From positions 1 through 46,370 of the forward strand of contig JAJDHD010000019.1 in NCBI GenBank assembly GCA_030266015.1: 46,370 bases of DNA, in the 5' to 3' direction. The position numbers and the translations under genes were made by a program. Below the pieces are notes generated by a model. That model was given only the letters and a program-made list of their open reading frames with translations, was not told where the DNA came from and did no database searches. Below, piece after piece: positions 15,487 to 23,352 of the stretch (position 1 is its first letter; each line of letters begins with the position of its first letter). This stretch comes from Christensenellaceae bacterium OttesenSCG-928-K19. GTDB taxonomy: Bacteria > Bacillota > Clostridia > Christensenellales > Christensenellaceae.

Positions 15487-16791
15487 CTACACTTTGCTTA
15501 ATGCTTTATACTTCCTTGTGATTACAAGAATTGAGACAACGAATATGGCTGCGCATACAATAATCGCCAAAATCCATTGGGGAACCGCCAGCTTACCCCA
15601 GCCGTCCACCAGGGCTTCGGTTAAAAGTGCGTCCGGAGAGGCGGCACCGGGTGGCAAAGTCTGCGATAGGTAACGCGTCCATCCGCCCCCCATGGTGGAT
15701 AGCAGGGTGATCACCACCGCAAACAACCCACTTGCGAATACGACTGGTATTGCGGAGCGCATCAATGTGGACAGCAGCATAACAAGCGCGGCCATAGCGC
15801 ACAGCCCCAGCACCTGGAACCCTAAAATAACAAACAGGTATTCCAAATACGTGAGGGCAAACGGCATGGAATAGGTGAACGTATCCAGCTGGATGGGCAT
15901 ATTGTAGCCGCTAAATCCATAGATAGCGCCGTTGAGCAGCACGTTCACCACCGTCAACACAAGCAGGCTGCCCAGCGCGAACAATACTCCAGATAATATT
16001 TTTGCCCGCACCAGTTTGTCTCGTCCATACCGTGCGGCAAGCAGCATCGGCTCTGTACGGCAGGCGACTTCATCGCTGAAAATAGGTGCAGCGCCCGCAA
16101 TCAGCATCAATATCACCATAATCCCTACAAAAACATTTTGCATCTGCGCCGTAAACTGCGGCCCTGCATGGTACTCGAAAACAGCAGGCTGCTCTACCAG
16201 TGGAAAGGCTTCTTCAAAGCTGTTTATGCTGTCATCTGGGTTAATCACATATTCATCCAGCAGATCGCTGACCGCAAACCATTTTTGATATTCCCCATAT
16301 TGATACTCCGGTTTCATCACATAAATCGGGTTTGCTTCATTATATGCTTTAATTTCCTCCGGGCTCATCTCCTCGCCCAGCGTCCATTCCCGCATTTGCA
16401 ATGCCCACGTGTCAATTTCCTCTGTGTAAATATCGGGATTGCTGTTATAGGCCTGATAGTCCGAGGCGATTTGCCTCAAGCGTTCATTATCCCAGCTTCC
16501 CTCAAAGGATTTGTAATACTCCTGCTCCATCCGGATTGCGTCCAGTCCGGTGTACATAAGCGCACCGTCCTGCTGCCCGGCCAGCCCATAGTCGCCTTGC
16601 GCGCTATCAAGTTTATCCTGCGGAATGGCCTCGTAGCTGCCATATACATCTGGCCCCCAGGCATAGGTGAACATTTGCGACGCGGCAAACAAGGTGAAAA
16701 ACACCATGACGGCCAGGGCGCCCACGCACACAACAATGGTGAACGGGCGCTTCAATATTTTTTTCAATTCATAGCTAAGCAGTGATCCCAT
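15487..16791 (-). CDS. ABC-2 type transporter permease
   Basis: A 434-residue membrane protein. Helix 1 (about residues 17-37, FTIVVCVGALAVMVFFTLFA) is followed by a large extracytoplasmic loop of ~175 residues rich in acidic and aromatic residues. Five more helices run from about 220 to 428 (for example IMVILMLIAGAAPIF and WILAIIVCAAIFVVSILVI). This is the form of ABC-2 permeases that export lipids, peptides or antibiotics. It overlaps the ATPase gene by 17 bases and is last in the sigma-membrane protein-ATPase-permease operon. The substrate cannot be read. An envelope-stress or detoxification role is inferred from the sigma factor. Confidence 0.85.
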   Translation of the reverse strand: MGSLLSYELKKILKRPFTIVVCVGALAVMVFFTLFAASQMFTYAWGPDVYGSYEAIPQDKLDSAQGDYGLAGQQDGALMYTGLDAIRMEQEYYKSFEGSWDNERLRQIASDYQAYNSNPDIYTEEIDTWALQMREWTLGEEMSPEEIKAYNEANPIYVMKPEYQYGEYQKWFAVSDLLDEYVINPDDSINSFEEAFPLVEQPAVFEYHAGPQFTAQMQNVFVGIMVILMLIAGAAPIFSDEVACRTEPMLLAARYGRDKLVRAKILSGVLFALGSLLVLTVVNVLLNGAIYGFSGYNMPIQLDTFTYSMPFALTYLEYLFVILGFQVLGLCAMAALVMLLSTLMRSAIPVVFASGLFAVVITLLSTMGGGWTRYLSQTLPPGAASPDALLTEALVDGWGKLAVPQWILAIIVCAAIFVVSILVITRKYKALSKV

Positions 16792-17665
16792 CAGATTCTA
16801 CCCCCTCATCAGCAAAATAATACAGGTACAGGTCTTCTAGTCCGGGAGGGGCCTGTGTGGCGCCATCGCATGGGGAATAATCTGCCACCAAACGAACAAA
16901 CGCTTCGTTGCCCTGATGGCGGAAGCTTGTTACTGGATACCGCGCGGAAAGGTCCTCCGCCTCGCGCAGAGGCAGGCTGCACTCCCATACTTTTCCCTGC
17001 ACCGCCTGTAAAATGTCGTCGGGTGCACCAGTGAGCAGCAATTTTCCTTTTTTAATTACAATCACGTTGCCCGCAATGCTTTCTATATCCGCAACGATGT
17101 GGGTGGATAGCAACACCAGCTTGTCCCTGGCGTAATCAGCTAACATATTGCGGAAAAAAATACGCTCCTTGGGGTCAAGCCCGGCGGTTGGTTCATCCAG
17201 TATCATGATGGCAGGCTTGCCCTGCATGGCCTGTGCAATGCCCAGCCGTTGCTTCATACCGCCCGAAAAAGTTTTTATTTTGCGGTTTGTCTCTCCGCCC
17301 AGGCGCACTTTTTCCAAAAGCTCCTCCGCCTCTGCGCGCGCATAGGGCTTGGGCAGCCCCTTCACCGCTGCCATATACAGCAAAAAATCCAGCGCGGTAA
17401 ACGTTGGGTAATATCCAAACTGCTGTGGCAGGTAACCAAGCTGTGCCCGGTAGCTTTGCCCCATAGAGCCGACGGGTTGCCCGTCCAGCAAAATCTGCCC
17501 GCCACTCGTAGCAAGTATGCCTGCCATCAGGCGCATCAGCGTGGTTTTACCCGCGCCATTCGGCCCCAGCAGGCCGTGGACGCCGGCGGGTAGCCGGGCG
17601 CTGAAATCCTCTACAGCGGTTTTCGTTCCAAATCGTTTTGTAACACGATCAAATGTAATTTCCAT
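16775..17665 (-). CDS. ABC transporter ATP-binding protein
   Basis: A 296-residue nucleotide-binding subunit. All motifs are intact: Walker A GPNGAGKTT (34-42), Q-loop YLPQQFGYYP (about 74-83), signature FSGGMKQRLG (about 138-147), Walker B IMILDEPTAGLDP (about 158-170) and switch histidine LLSTHIV. A C-terminal extension of ~90 residues follows, common in ABC-2 exporters of the BcrA/NatA type. It overlaps the permease gene and follows the membrane protein gene by 14 bases. The pair should form a homodimeric ATPase with two permeases. Confidence 0.95.
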   Translation of the reverse strand: MEITFDRVTKRFGTKTAVEDFSARLPAGVHGLLGPNGAGKTTLMRLMAGILATSGGQILLDGQPVGSMGQSYRAQLGYLPQQFGYYPTFTALDFLLYMAAVKGLPKPYARAEAEELLEKVRLGGETNRKIKTFSGGMKQRLGIAQAMQGKPAIMILDEPTAGLDPKERIFFRNMLADYARDKLVLLSTHIVADIESIAGNVIVIKKGKLLLTGAPDDILQAVQGKVWECSLPLREAEDLSARYPVTSFRHQGNEAFVRLVADYSPCDGATQAPPGLEDLYLYYFADEGVESDGITA

Positions 17666-17679
17666 AGTAGTAATTCCTT

Positions 17680-18441
17680 TCAGTATGTAATAGAGGGATT
17701 GCGGATAAACCGCCGTGCACTGAGCACAAAGAACAGTCCGCAGGCAAAAACGGTAATTGCGGATACTACCTGCGTGCCATCAGCCCAAAGAAGGGGGAGT
17801 ATCTCCTCTGCCCAAAGGAACAACGCCGGGCACAGCACTGCCAGCAGCAGACCTATCCCTATGCTGCACAGGCTTCCTGCCAGGCCGCGCAGCCTGCCCA
17901 ATATGCAGTAATTAATTCCGCTCGCCAGCAAAAACGGCACGGCCAATGCTGTCAGCCCCTGTATTGCGCCCGTAATTCCCAGTCCGGCCACAGCCAGTAC
18001 CGTCATCACAGGCAATGCGGCCAGCGCGCAAATAAAGAGGCGTAAGGCGGTGAGCCTTGGCAGGTTGTAGAAAGATGCTTCCTCCAGCTCCCACATGTCA
18101 TTGGCGTAGCTGCGCGCCAATACCGGTGCGGACAGGCAGGCAACCACAGGCCCCGAGGCAGAGAACAACGCCAGTGTGGCGAGTAATGCTTCTTTCTGCG
18201 TTCCCGCCTGTATACTTGCCTCTCCCAAAAGCACAAGCATAACCACCAGCACTGCCGCAAGCCCCAGCCAAAACCACGGCCCCACATAGCCAAGCTGAGT
18301 TTTTACCTGCTCTTTGAGTGTCCCCCCACGCCCAACCGTGCCCATGCCCGCAAGCGCATTTTCGACACACGCGCGCTTTTGTTCTTGCACCACCGGGGGC
18401 ACGGCATAGTCCGTAAACAATATTGTCTTCTTACGTTTCAA
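17680..18441 (-). CDS. Membrane protein of ECF-ABC operon, possible anti-sigma
   Basis: A 253-residue protein with a ~60-residue basic cytoplasmic N-terminus (MKRKKTILFTDYAVPP) and six predicted helices (for example WFWLGLAAVLVVMLVLLG and VVSAITVFACGLFFVLSA). I do not recognise a named domain. It overlaps the sigma gene by 11 bases, so translation is coupled. In other Bacillota the gene at this place is often an anti-sigma factor with a cytoplasmic sigma-binding segment. Here no zinc-finger HxxxCxxC is present, so that role is a guess; it may instead be an extra transporter subunit. Confidence 0.75.
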   Translation of the reverse strand: MKRKKTILFTDYAVPPVVQEQKRACVENALAGMGTVGRGGTLKEQVKTQLGYVGPWFWLGLAAVLVVMLVLLGEASIQAGTQKEALLATLALFSASGPVVACLSAPVLARSYANDMWELEEASFYNLPRLTALRLFICALAALPVMTVLAVAGLGITGAIQGLTALAVPFLLASGINYCILGRLRGLAGSLCSIGIGLLLAVLCPALFLWAEEILPLLWADGTQVVSAITVFACGLFFVLSARRFIRNPSITY

Positions 18442-18958
18442 GCAGGATATCCTCCCCCAGTAGTTTTTGCAGCTTTTTAAGGCCGCGGTAAAGGCGTGTT
18501 TTTACAGTGGCAGCAGGAATGTGCTGTACCCTTGCGACATCGTTTGTGGAAAAATCATGATAATAACGCAAAATCACAACCTCCCTCTGCTCGGCGGGCA
18601 GCTTGTCAAGCGCCGTCTTCAGCAGCATGGCATTTTCCGTGCCTTGCTCAAAAGCAGGGCTGTCATCTGCAATGCTCTCGTCGAGCCCTGCAGTAGGCCG
18701 TTTTTTTCGAAAAGCGTCATTGCAGCAATTAGATGCGATGGTAAACAACCAGCTTTTAAAATAACCGCGCTCACGGTATTTGGGTAAATTCTGCACCATC
18801 TTCAGGAACGCCTCCTGGCAAACGTCGCTGCCAGAGGATATATCTCCCATCCGGCGGCAGCAGAATGCATAGATTGTGTCATAATACCGACCAATTAGAT
18901 TTTCCAGCGCGGGTGCGTCTCCCAGCATCGCTTTTCTGACAAGTTGCGCTTCTCCCAA
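18431..18958 (-). CDS. ECF-type RNA polymerase sigma factor (second system)
   Basis: Region 2 is clear (ALENLIGRYYDTIYAFCCRR, SDVCQEAFLKMVQNLPKY, YFKSWLFTIASNCCNDAFRK), as is region 4 (LDKLPAEQREVVILRYY and VARVQHIPAATVKTRLYRGL). I place the start at TTG 18958, giving 175 residues, because AAGGAG lies five bases upstream and this matches usual ECF length. An ATG at 19093 would add a Lys/Asn-rich 45-residue extension with no ribosome site. It heads the operon with the membrane protein and ABC transporter. ECF sigma factors of this layout often respond to envelope-active compounds and drive their own operon. Confidence 0.88.
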   Translation of the reverse strand: MGEAQLVRKAMLGDAPALENLIGRYYDTIYAFCCRRMGDISSGSDVCQEAFLKMVQNLPKYRERGYFKSWLFTIASNCCNDAFRKKRPTAGLDESIADDSPAFEQGTENAMLLKTALDKLPAEQREVVILRYYHDFSTNDVARVQHIPAATVKTRLYRGLKKLQKLLGEDILLET

Positions 18959-19145
18959 ACCGTCTCCTTCTGCCTTGCATTGCAACCTTCTGTTTCCTGT
19001 AACGCCCGGAAATGAAGATTGGTTCCCCTTGTTTTTCTTTTTTGATACTTTTTTAAGGAATCTTTGTGTTGTCGTATTGATTCTATCTTGCATTTCTTTT
19101 GATTACGGAAAGACTTTCTTAAAATAAAATGAAAAATGAACGTAT

Positions 19146-19177
19146 AAAAAGACCGTGTCAGCCGACACAGCCTTTTT
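19146..19177 (-). terminator. Terminator of the RND exporter gene
   Basis: GTGTC (19155-19159) and GACAC (19164-19168), extended by flanking weak pairs, lie between A- and T-runs. On the minus strand it is followed by TTTTT, about 60 bases after the exporter stop. Confidence 0.65.
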
Positions 19178-19230
19178 GCATTTTATCTATGTGCTACCTT
19201 ACTTGCCTATGGCAGGGGACAAGTTTTCAA

Positions 19231-21363
19231 TTATTCTGCTCCTTTAACGCCCCATGTGCTATCCGTTTTCGCTTTACGATGGCGTGGCTGCCTATCCCGG
19301 AAGAAACGCGCGTTCCATGTTGTTTTTTCTATTCCCCTGTCCAGCAGGGTGAGCAGCCCGGGTAAAAGCAGCAGCACGAGCGCGGTGGAGAGAGCCGCCC
19401 CACGCGCAAGCAGCAAGCCCAGTTGGCTAATCAACATATTTGTAGAAAACTGCCCCAGTACCAGGCCGGAAACTGTCAAGATAATGCCGGAGGTAAGGAT
19501 GCTGCCTGCCGCCTCGGACGATGCCCGTTGCACAGCTTCCTTTTTGGGATAGCTCCGTCTCTTGCGCAGATAGGTGTTTGCGTATAGAATTGCGTAATCC
19601 ACTGTTGCGCCAAGCTGCACCGAGCTAATGATCAGATACCCAATATAGTTGATTTCCTCGCCCGCAAAATACGGTACGGACACGTTGATAAAAATAGCGG
19701 CTTCAATGGTGAGCAGCAGGATAAACGGCAGGCTGAAGGAACGGAAGGTAAACAGCAGCACCAGCGCAATCCCCCCAATGGACACAAGGTTTACCAGCAA
19801 GCTGTCGGAGGTAATTGTTTTCTTCATGTCATAGACCACCGCGGCTTCTCCCGCAAGGTGGTAGCTGTCCGGGTAATATTTTTGTGCGGTATCCCGCAGG
19901 CTTTCCACCAGTGCAAATGTTTTCGCGCTCTCTGGCGGCACTTGTGCCGTGATGATGACACGAGAATACCCGCCGCTATACAGGTTCCCTATAGCGGAAT
20001 CCGGCACTATTTCATGCGGAATTACCTGCCCCACGGCTTCGGTATAAGAAATAACAGTAGAGACCTCCGTAATTGATTTTATCTCTTGCACCATGTCGTT
20101 CTCCAGCGCGGTGCTGCCTCCAGCCTCCCCCGGGCCGGGCACAAGCAGTGCAAATGTGGCCGCCTCGCCAAATTCGCTGTTGATGCTGTTTTTGTCCTGC
20201 GCAATCTGCGACTGCGGCGCGCTCATTTTGGACATACCATAGGTAAATCCAATGCTTTGCCCCGCCAAAAAACACGGGACAATCAAAACTGCCACAATGG
20301 CAATGACGGGGATTTTCAGCTTGTCCGTCCATTTGCCCAGCTTTTTAAAGGAAGGCATAAGCGAGCGGTGCGTTGTTTTGTCGATCAGCTTATAGCTGCA
20401 TAAAATCAGGCAGGGCATGAAAACCAGGGTTGTGATAATGGAGAAGGCGATCCCCTTGGCAAGCACAATCCCCATGTCTGCCCCAATGCGGAATTGCATG
20501 ATGGTGAGCGCAAGGAACCCAATGATGGTGGTAAGCCCACTTGAAGAAATGGATGTTGCGGAAAGCTTCACCGCCTTCACCATTGCGTCCAGCGGTGTGT
20601 CATATTTCCTTCTTTGCTCTGTAAAGCAATCCAGCAGGAATATGGAATAATCGATGGAACAGGCAAGCTGCAATACCATCGCTGTCGTTTGCGTTATAAA
20701 AGAAACCTCCCCGATGATAAGGTTTGTTCCCATGTTAATAGCTATGGCAATGGCGATGTTGATAAACATCAGCACCGGATCGATCCACGATGTGGTGGCA
20801 ATCATCAAGAGTACGATAACCACCGGGATCACAATCATCATAACACGCCCCAGCTCCGAGCTGATGTTGTTTCTGGCATCTACAGTATCCACTGGGCTGC
20901 CGCTCATCGCACCCCTTTCGCCAATGATGTTGCGAATTTCCTCCAGCGCCGCCTCTTCGCTTTCCTCCGTTATGACCATGGAAAACAGCGCGTTGCCGTC
21001 CTTGTACCAGCTTTCTACTGTTTGGCTATCCTGCACTTCCAACGGCTGCGTCATGTCCACTGCGTCGCCCAGCCAGTTGATGCTCTTTATACCGTCCACC
21101 GCCTGCAGCTTTTCCTTATATTCCGAAACCTCCGGCAATGTGGCGGCGGGTGCCATCACACGTAGGTTGGGTACCTCAGTGTCATAAGAATCCGCCATTT
21201 TATCCATTGCGACCGTGGATGCAGCATATTCCGGCAGATAGGTGGACATGTCGTAGTTTACCTTCACACCAGTGGACGCAATAATCCCTATAACGCCCAG
21301 CACAATGAAACCTATCACAACCGGCAGCTTATGCTTTAGCACCGTCCTAACAAACCGTTCCAA
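19231..21363 (-). CDS. MMPL/RND-family exporter
   Basis: A 710-residue membrane protein with the repeated RND layout. Helix 1 (about 12-31) is followed by a ~140-residue outer domain (KVNYDMSTYLPEY near its start), five helices (about 173-325), a seventh helix near 352, a second outer domain (~380-530) and five more helices to ~690. It contains the family segment CSIDYSIFLLDCF in TM4, and the equivalent GATVDYAILYANTY in the second half. Bacillota MMPL proteins export lipids, drugs or peptides by proton motive force. The start is TTG 21363 with AAAGGAG six bases before it. It is divergent from a TetR repressor that probably controls it. Substrate unknown. Confidence 0.92.
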   Translation of the reverse strand: MERFVRTVLKHKLPVVIGFIVLGVIGIIASTGVKVNYDMSTYLPEYAASTVAMDKMADSYDTEVPNLRVMAPAATLPEVSEYKEKLQAVDGIKSINWLGDAVDMTQPLEVQDSQTVESWYKDGNALFSMVITEESEEAALEEIRNIIGERGAMSGSPVDTVDARNNISSELGRVMMIVIPVVIVLLMIATTSWIDPVLMFINIAIAIAINMGTNLIIGEVSFITQTTAMVLQLACSIDYSIFLLDCFTEQRRKYDTPLDAMVKAVKLSATSISSSGLTTIIGFLALTIMQFRIGADMGIVLAKGIAFSIITTLVFMPCLILCSYKLIDKTTHRSLMPSFKKLGKWTDKLKIPVIAIVAVLIVPCFLAGQSIGFTYGMSKMSAPQSQIAQDKNSINSEFGEAATFALLVPGPGEAGGSTALENDMVQEIKSITEVSTVISYTEAVGQVIPHEIVPDSAIGNLYSGGYSRVIITAQVPPESAKTFALVESLRDTAQKYYPDSYHLAGEAAVVYDMKKTITSDSLLVNLVSIGGIALVLLFTFRSFSLPFILLLTIEAAIFINVSVPYFAGEEINYIGYLIISSVQLGATVDYAILYANTYLRKRRSYPKKEAVQRASSEAAGSILTSGIILTVSGLVLGQFSTNMLISQLGLLLARGAALSTALVLLLLPGLLTLLDRGIEKTTWNARFFRDRQPRHRKAKTDSTWGVKGAE

Positions 21364-21397
21364 AAGCGACTCCTTTAAACATACAATCGTCCGTTAC

Positions 21398-21452
21398 AAC
21401 ACATGCGTTCCTTAATGGACGTGTGTTGATTTTCTTTTTCATTTAGATTATA
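21398..21452 (-). promoter_or_regulatory. Exporter promoter and candidate TetR operator
   Basis: Minus-strand -10 TATAAT (21447-21452) lies just upstream of an imperfect dyad whose arms are AACACA (21398) and TGTGTT (ending 21427). The dyad is inside the early transcribed region, where a repressor would block elongation or initiation. Confidence 0.5.
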
Positions 21453-21494
21453 CTGCCGGGAGAAGAAAAAAACCATACCCAATCACGGCATTGT

Positions 21495-21524
21495 TTGACT
21501 GTTAGTGAACAAATCGGGTATGTT
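21495..21524 (+). promoter_or_regulatory. TetR gene promoter
   Basis: -35 TTGACT (21495-21500) and -10 TATGTT (21519-21524), 18-base spacer. A dyad CATACCC...GGGTATG spans it. Confidence 0.5.
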
Positions 21525-21554
21525 TTGTCCATTACTTTGCCAAAGGAGGCTGGA

Positions 21555-22163
21555 ATGAATAGGAACGAAGGGGACCGCAGGGTGCGTAAAACAAAAAAAG
21601 CGCTTTGGGATGCGCTCAACACACTGCTTGCCGAAAAAAATATCAACGATATTTCTGTTCGTGAGATTACCGAGTTGGCGGATGTGAGCCGTTCTGCCTT
21701 TTACCTGCATTACCAGGATCTCTATGCCCTGCAAGCGGAAATTGAAAATGAAGTGACACGAGAAATCATTGAAATGCTGGACGGGTTTCAGCCGGAAAAA
21801 GACCTGACGCTGAAATACCAACTGTTCTTATCGCTGCTCACCTATGTTAAGCAAAATGACAAGCTGGGTAGGCTGCTGCTTGGCAAAAATGGCAACAGGT
21901 CTTTTTGGGACAAGCTTTATACCGTGGTGGAGGAGCATTGCCTCAAGTATTGGGCAATCCCCGCCGAGGCATATAATGCGACAAACCAAATTCCCTATTA
22001 TAACAGCTTTGTGGTAACTGGGGTTGTGTCTATCGTCAGCAAATGGGTGCTATCTGGCATGGGGGAATCGCCGGAGGAGCTGGCCCTGATGCTGGATGGG
22101 CTTGTTTCTGATTTTATCACGGCATCAATTGGGCGGGTGGACGCGGAGCGGGGGGTACAATAA
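21555..22163 (+). CDS. TetR/AcrR-family repressor
   Basis: A 202-residue regulator. The N-terminal HTH has TKKALWDALNTLLAEKNI, ISVREITELADVSRSAFY and the helix-4 pattern YLHYQDLYAL. The helical C-terminal ligand domain contains a VVTGVVSIVSKWVLSG segment. The ATG at 21555 follows AAAGGAGG by five bases; the frame continues upstream to 21495 but that part overlaps the promoter. Divergence from the MMPL exporter, with a dyad between them, makes the exporter its likely target, with an exported compound as inducer. This is the usual arrangement for such pairs. Confidence 0.93.
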   Translation: MNRNEGDRRVRKTKKALWDALNTLLAEKNINDISVREITELADVSRSAFYLHYQDLYALQAEIENEVTREIIEMLDGFQPEKDLTLKYQLFLSLLTYVKQNDKLGRLLLGKNGNRSFWDKLYTVVEEHCLKYWAIPAEAYNATNQIPYYNSFVVTGVVSIVSKWVLSGMGESPEELALMLDGLVSDFITASIGRVDAERGVQ

Positions 22164-22184
22164 AAAGCCCCAGAAAAACAGGCT
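22162..22184 (-). terminator. Weak terminator between convergent genes
   Basis: AGCC (22166-22169) and GGCT (22181-22184) with a T-run on the minus strand after the stem; only four or five pairs. Confidence 0.35.
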
Positions 22185-22209
22185 CTCAGATTGTGCCCAT
22201 AGAAGCAGC

Positions 22210-23352
22210 CTATCGCCGCCGGCTTGCACCAAAAAAGGAATAGTTACCGATAGCGCCAAAGGTGCAAATTACCGCAAGCAAAATGCGCCACCATTTGCCG
22301 TCGGGCAATGTGATACCCCTGTACCAGAGAAACGCGGCCAGTGCCGTCAATATGATTGCAAAAACAAGCCAACCCACACGCATCCCTTTTTCCATCTTTT
22401 TTACGCCAGGGTCATCCGGCGGCGTATTCCCGACTACCTGGCTGCCCATGTTGCCGAGCCCGCCTCCCTGTCCATAAGATGGGCCAGTCCTTACTTCTCC
22501 CGGGCGAGTGTAGTTATACCCTGCGGCTTCTGCCTTTGCCTTCATCTCCAGCAGCTTTGTTTTTGTGCGCGAAAGCTCAGTCATAAGCTCGTCTGTCATT
22601 GCGGGGTCGCCCACATCGCGCTTACTTTCTTCCAGCACGTCCCGAGCCTTGTCCAGCATAAACAGGTAATTATCCGGATTGCACGGCGTACTCGTTGTGT
22701 GGCAGTAGCTCAGGTGCTTTTGCACCAGGTTAAACATATACGCGCCGTAATTGCCGCCCGCAATTTTTAAATCCGCACGCGAGGGGCGCAACAAACGCCT
22801 GTTTTGCAAAATTAATTGGTACAATGCCGCGGCATTGGCATAGCGGTCTTGCTGTTGACCGTCCACACCGTTTCCCACATACCGCTCAGCCAGCAAAAAC
22901 ATGTTGACAACCCACGGCTGGCCCTCGTCTTTCATGTTCTGGATCAGCTCCATTTGCCCCTTCTGGAAGGTTGTGTAGGGACGAATGAGGGCTATCTTTG
23001 CCATATGCTGCTCGTATTCCTCATAAGAGAGCGCCATATCGCAGATCAGCTCGCAGGTTTTGATATACATGTCCTCCATTACCTCCTGCAGGGAGGGTAC
23101 CTCTGTTATCATGGACATGTCCTCTTCTATAAACTGCAATATCTCGAACAACTTCTGTCGTGCGGTTTCGCCATCCCCCGCTTCTTCCTGCCACAATCCG
23201 GCAGCGGTATACAGGCAAAGCACCCGGAACTGCCGGAAGTTATCCGGCTCGCTGTGCGCATAGACAAAATCCAACGCCTCTTTTATTCGGTGCTCTGCCG
23301 TGAGCTGTTGGGCCATCTGTATAAAATCATCTACCTTTACCGTTCCATTCAT
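22210..23352 (-). CDS. Helical protein with two C-terminal membrane helices (STAND partner)
   Basis: A 380-residue protein of unknown function. Residues 1-275 are helical and TPR-like (IKEALDFVYAHSEP, ANAAALYQLILQNRRLL, YLFMLDKARDVLEESKRD). A Gly/Pro-rich linker follows (YGQGGGLGNMGSQVVGN), then two hydrophobic helices near 325-345 and 355-375 and a basic end. The protein is therefore cytoplasmic and tethered by a C-terminal hairpin. It overlaps the stop of the 1370-residue STAND gene by four bases (ATGA), and AGGGAG sits eight bases before its ATG. Strict coupling suggests the two proteins work together. It might be a membrane effector or an anchor for the NTPase. No homologue is recalled. 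Confidence 0.75.
   Translation of the reverse strand: MNGTVKVDDFIQMAQQLTAEHRIKEALDFVYAHSEPDNFRQFRVLCLYTAAGLWQEEAGDGETARQKLFEILQFIEEDMSMITEVPSLQEVMEDMYIKTCELICDMALSYEEYEQHMAKIALIRPYTTFQKGQMELIQNMKDEGQPWVVNMFLLAERYVGNGVDGQQQDRYANAAALYQLILQNRRLLRPSRADLKIAGGNYGAYMFNLVQKHLSYCHTTSTPCNPDNYLFMLDKARDVLEESKRDVGDPAMTDELMTELSRTKTKLLEMKAKAEAAGYNYTRPGEVRTGPSYGQGGGLGNMGSQVVGNTPPDDPGVKKMEKGMRVGWLVFAIILTALAAFLWYRGITLPDGKWWRILLAVICTFGAIGNYSFFGASRRR

Noticed and set aside
18959-19093. N-terminal extension of the second ECF sigma factor from ATG 19093
   Set aside because: No ribosome site and a Lys/Asn-rich sequence unlike ECF proteins; TTG 18958 has AAGGAG at good spacing.
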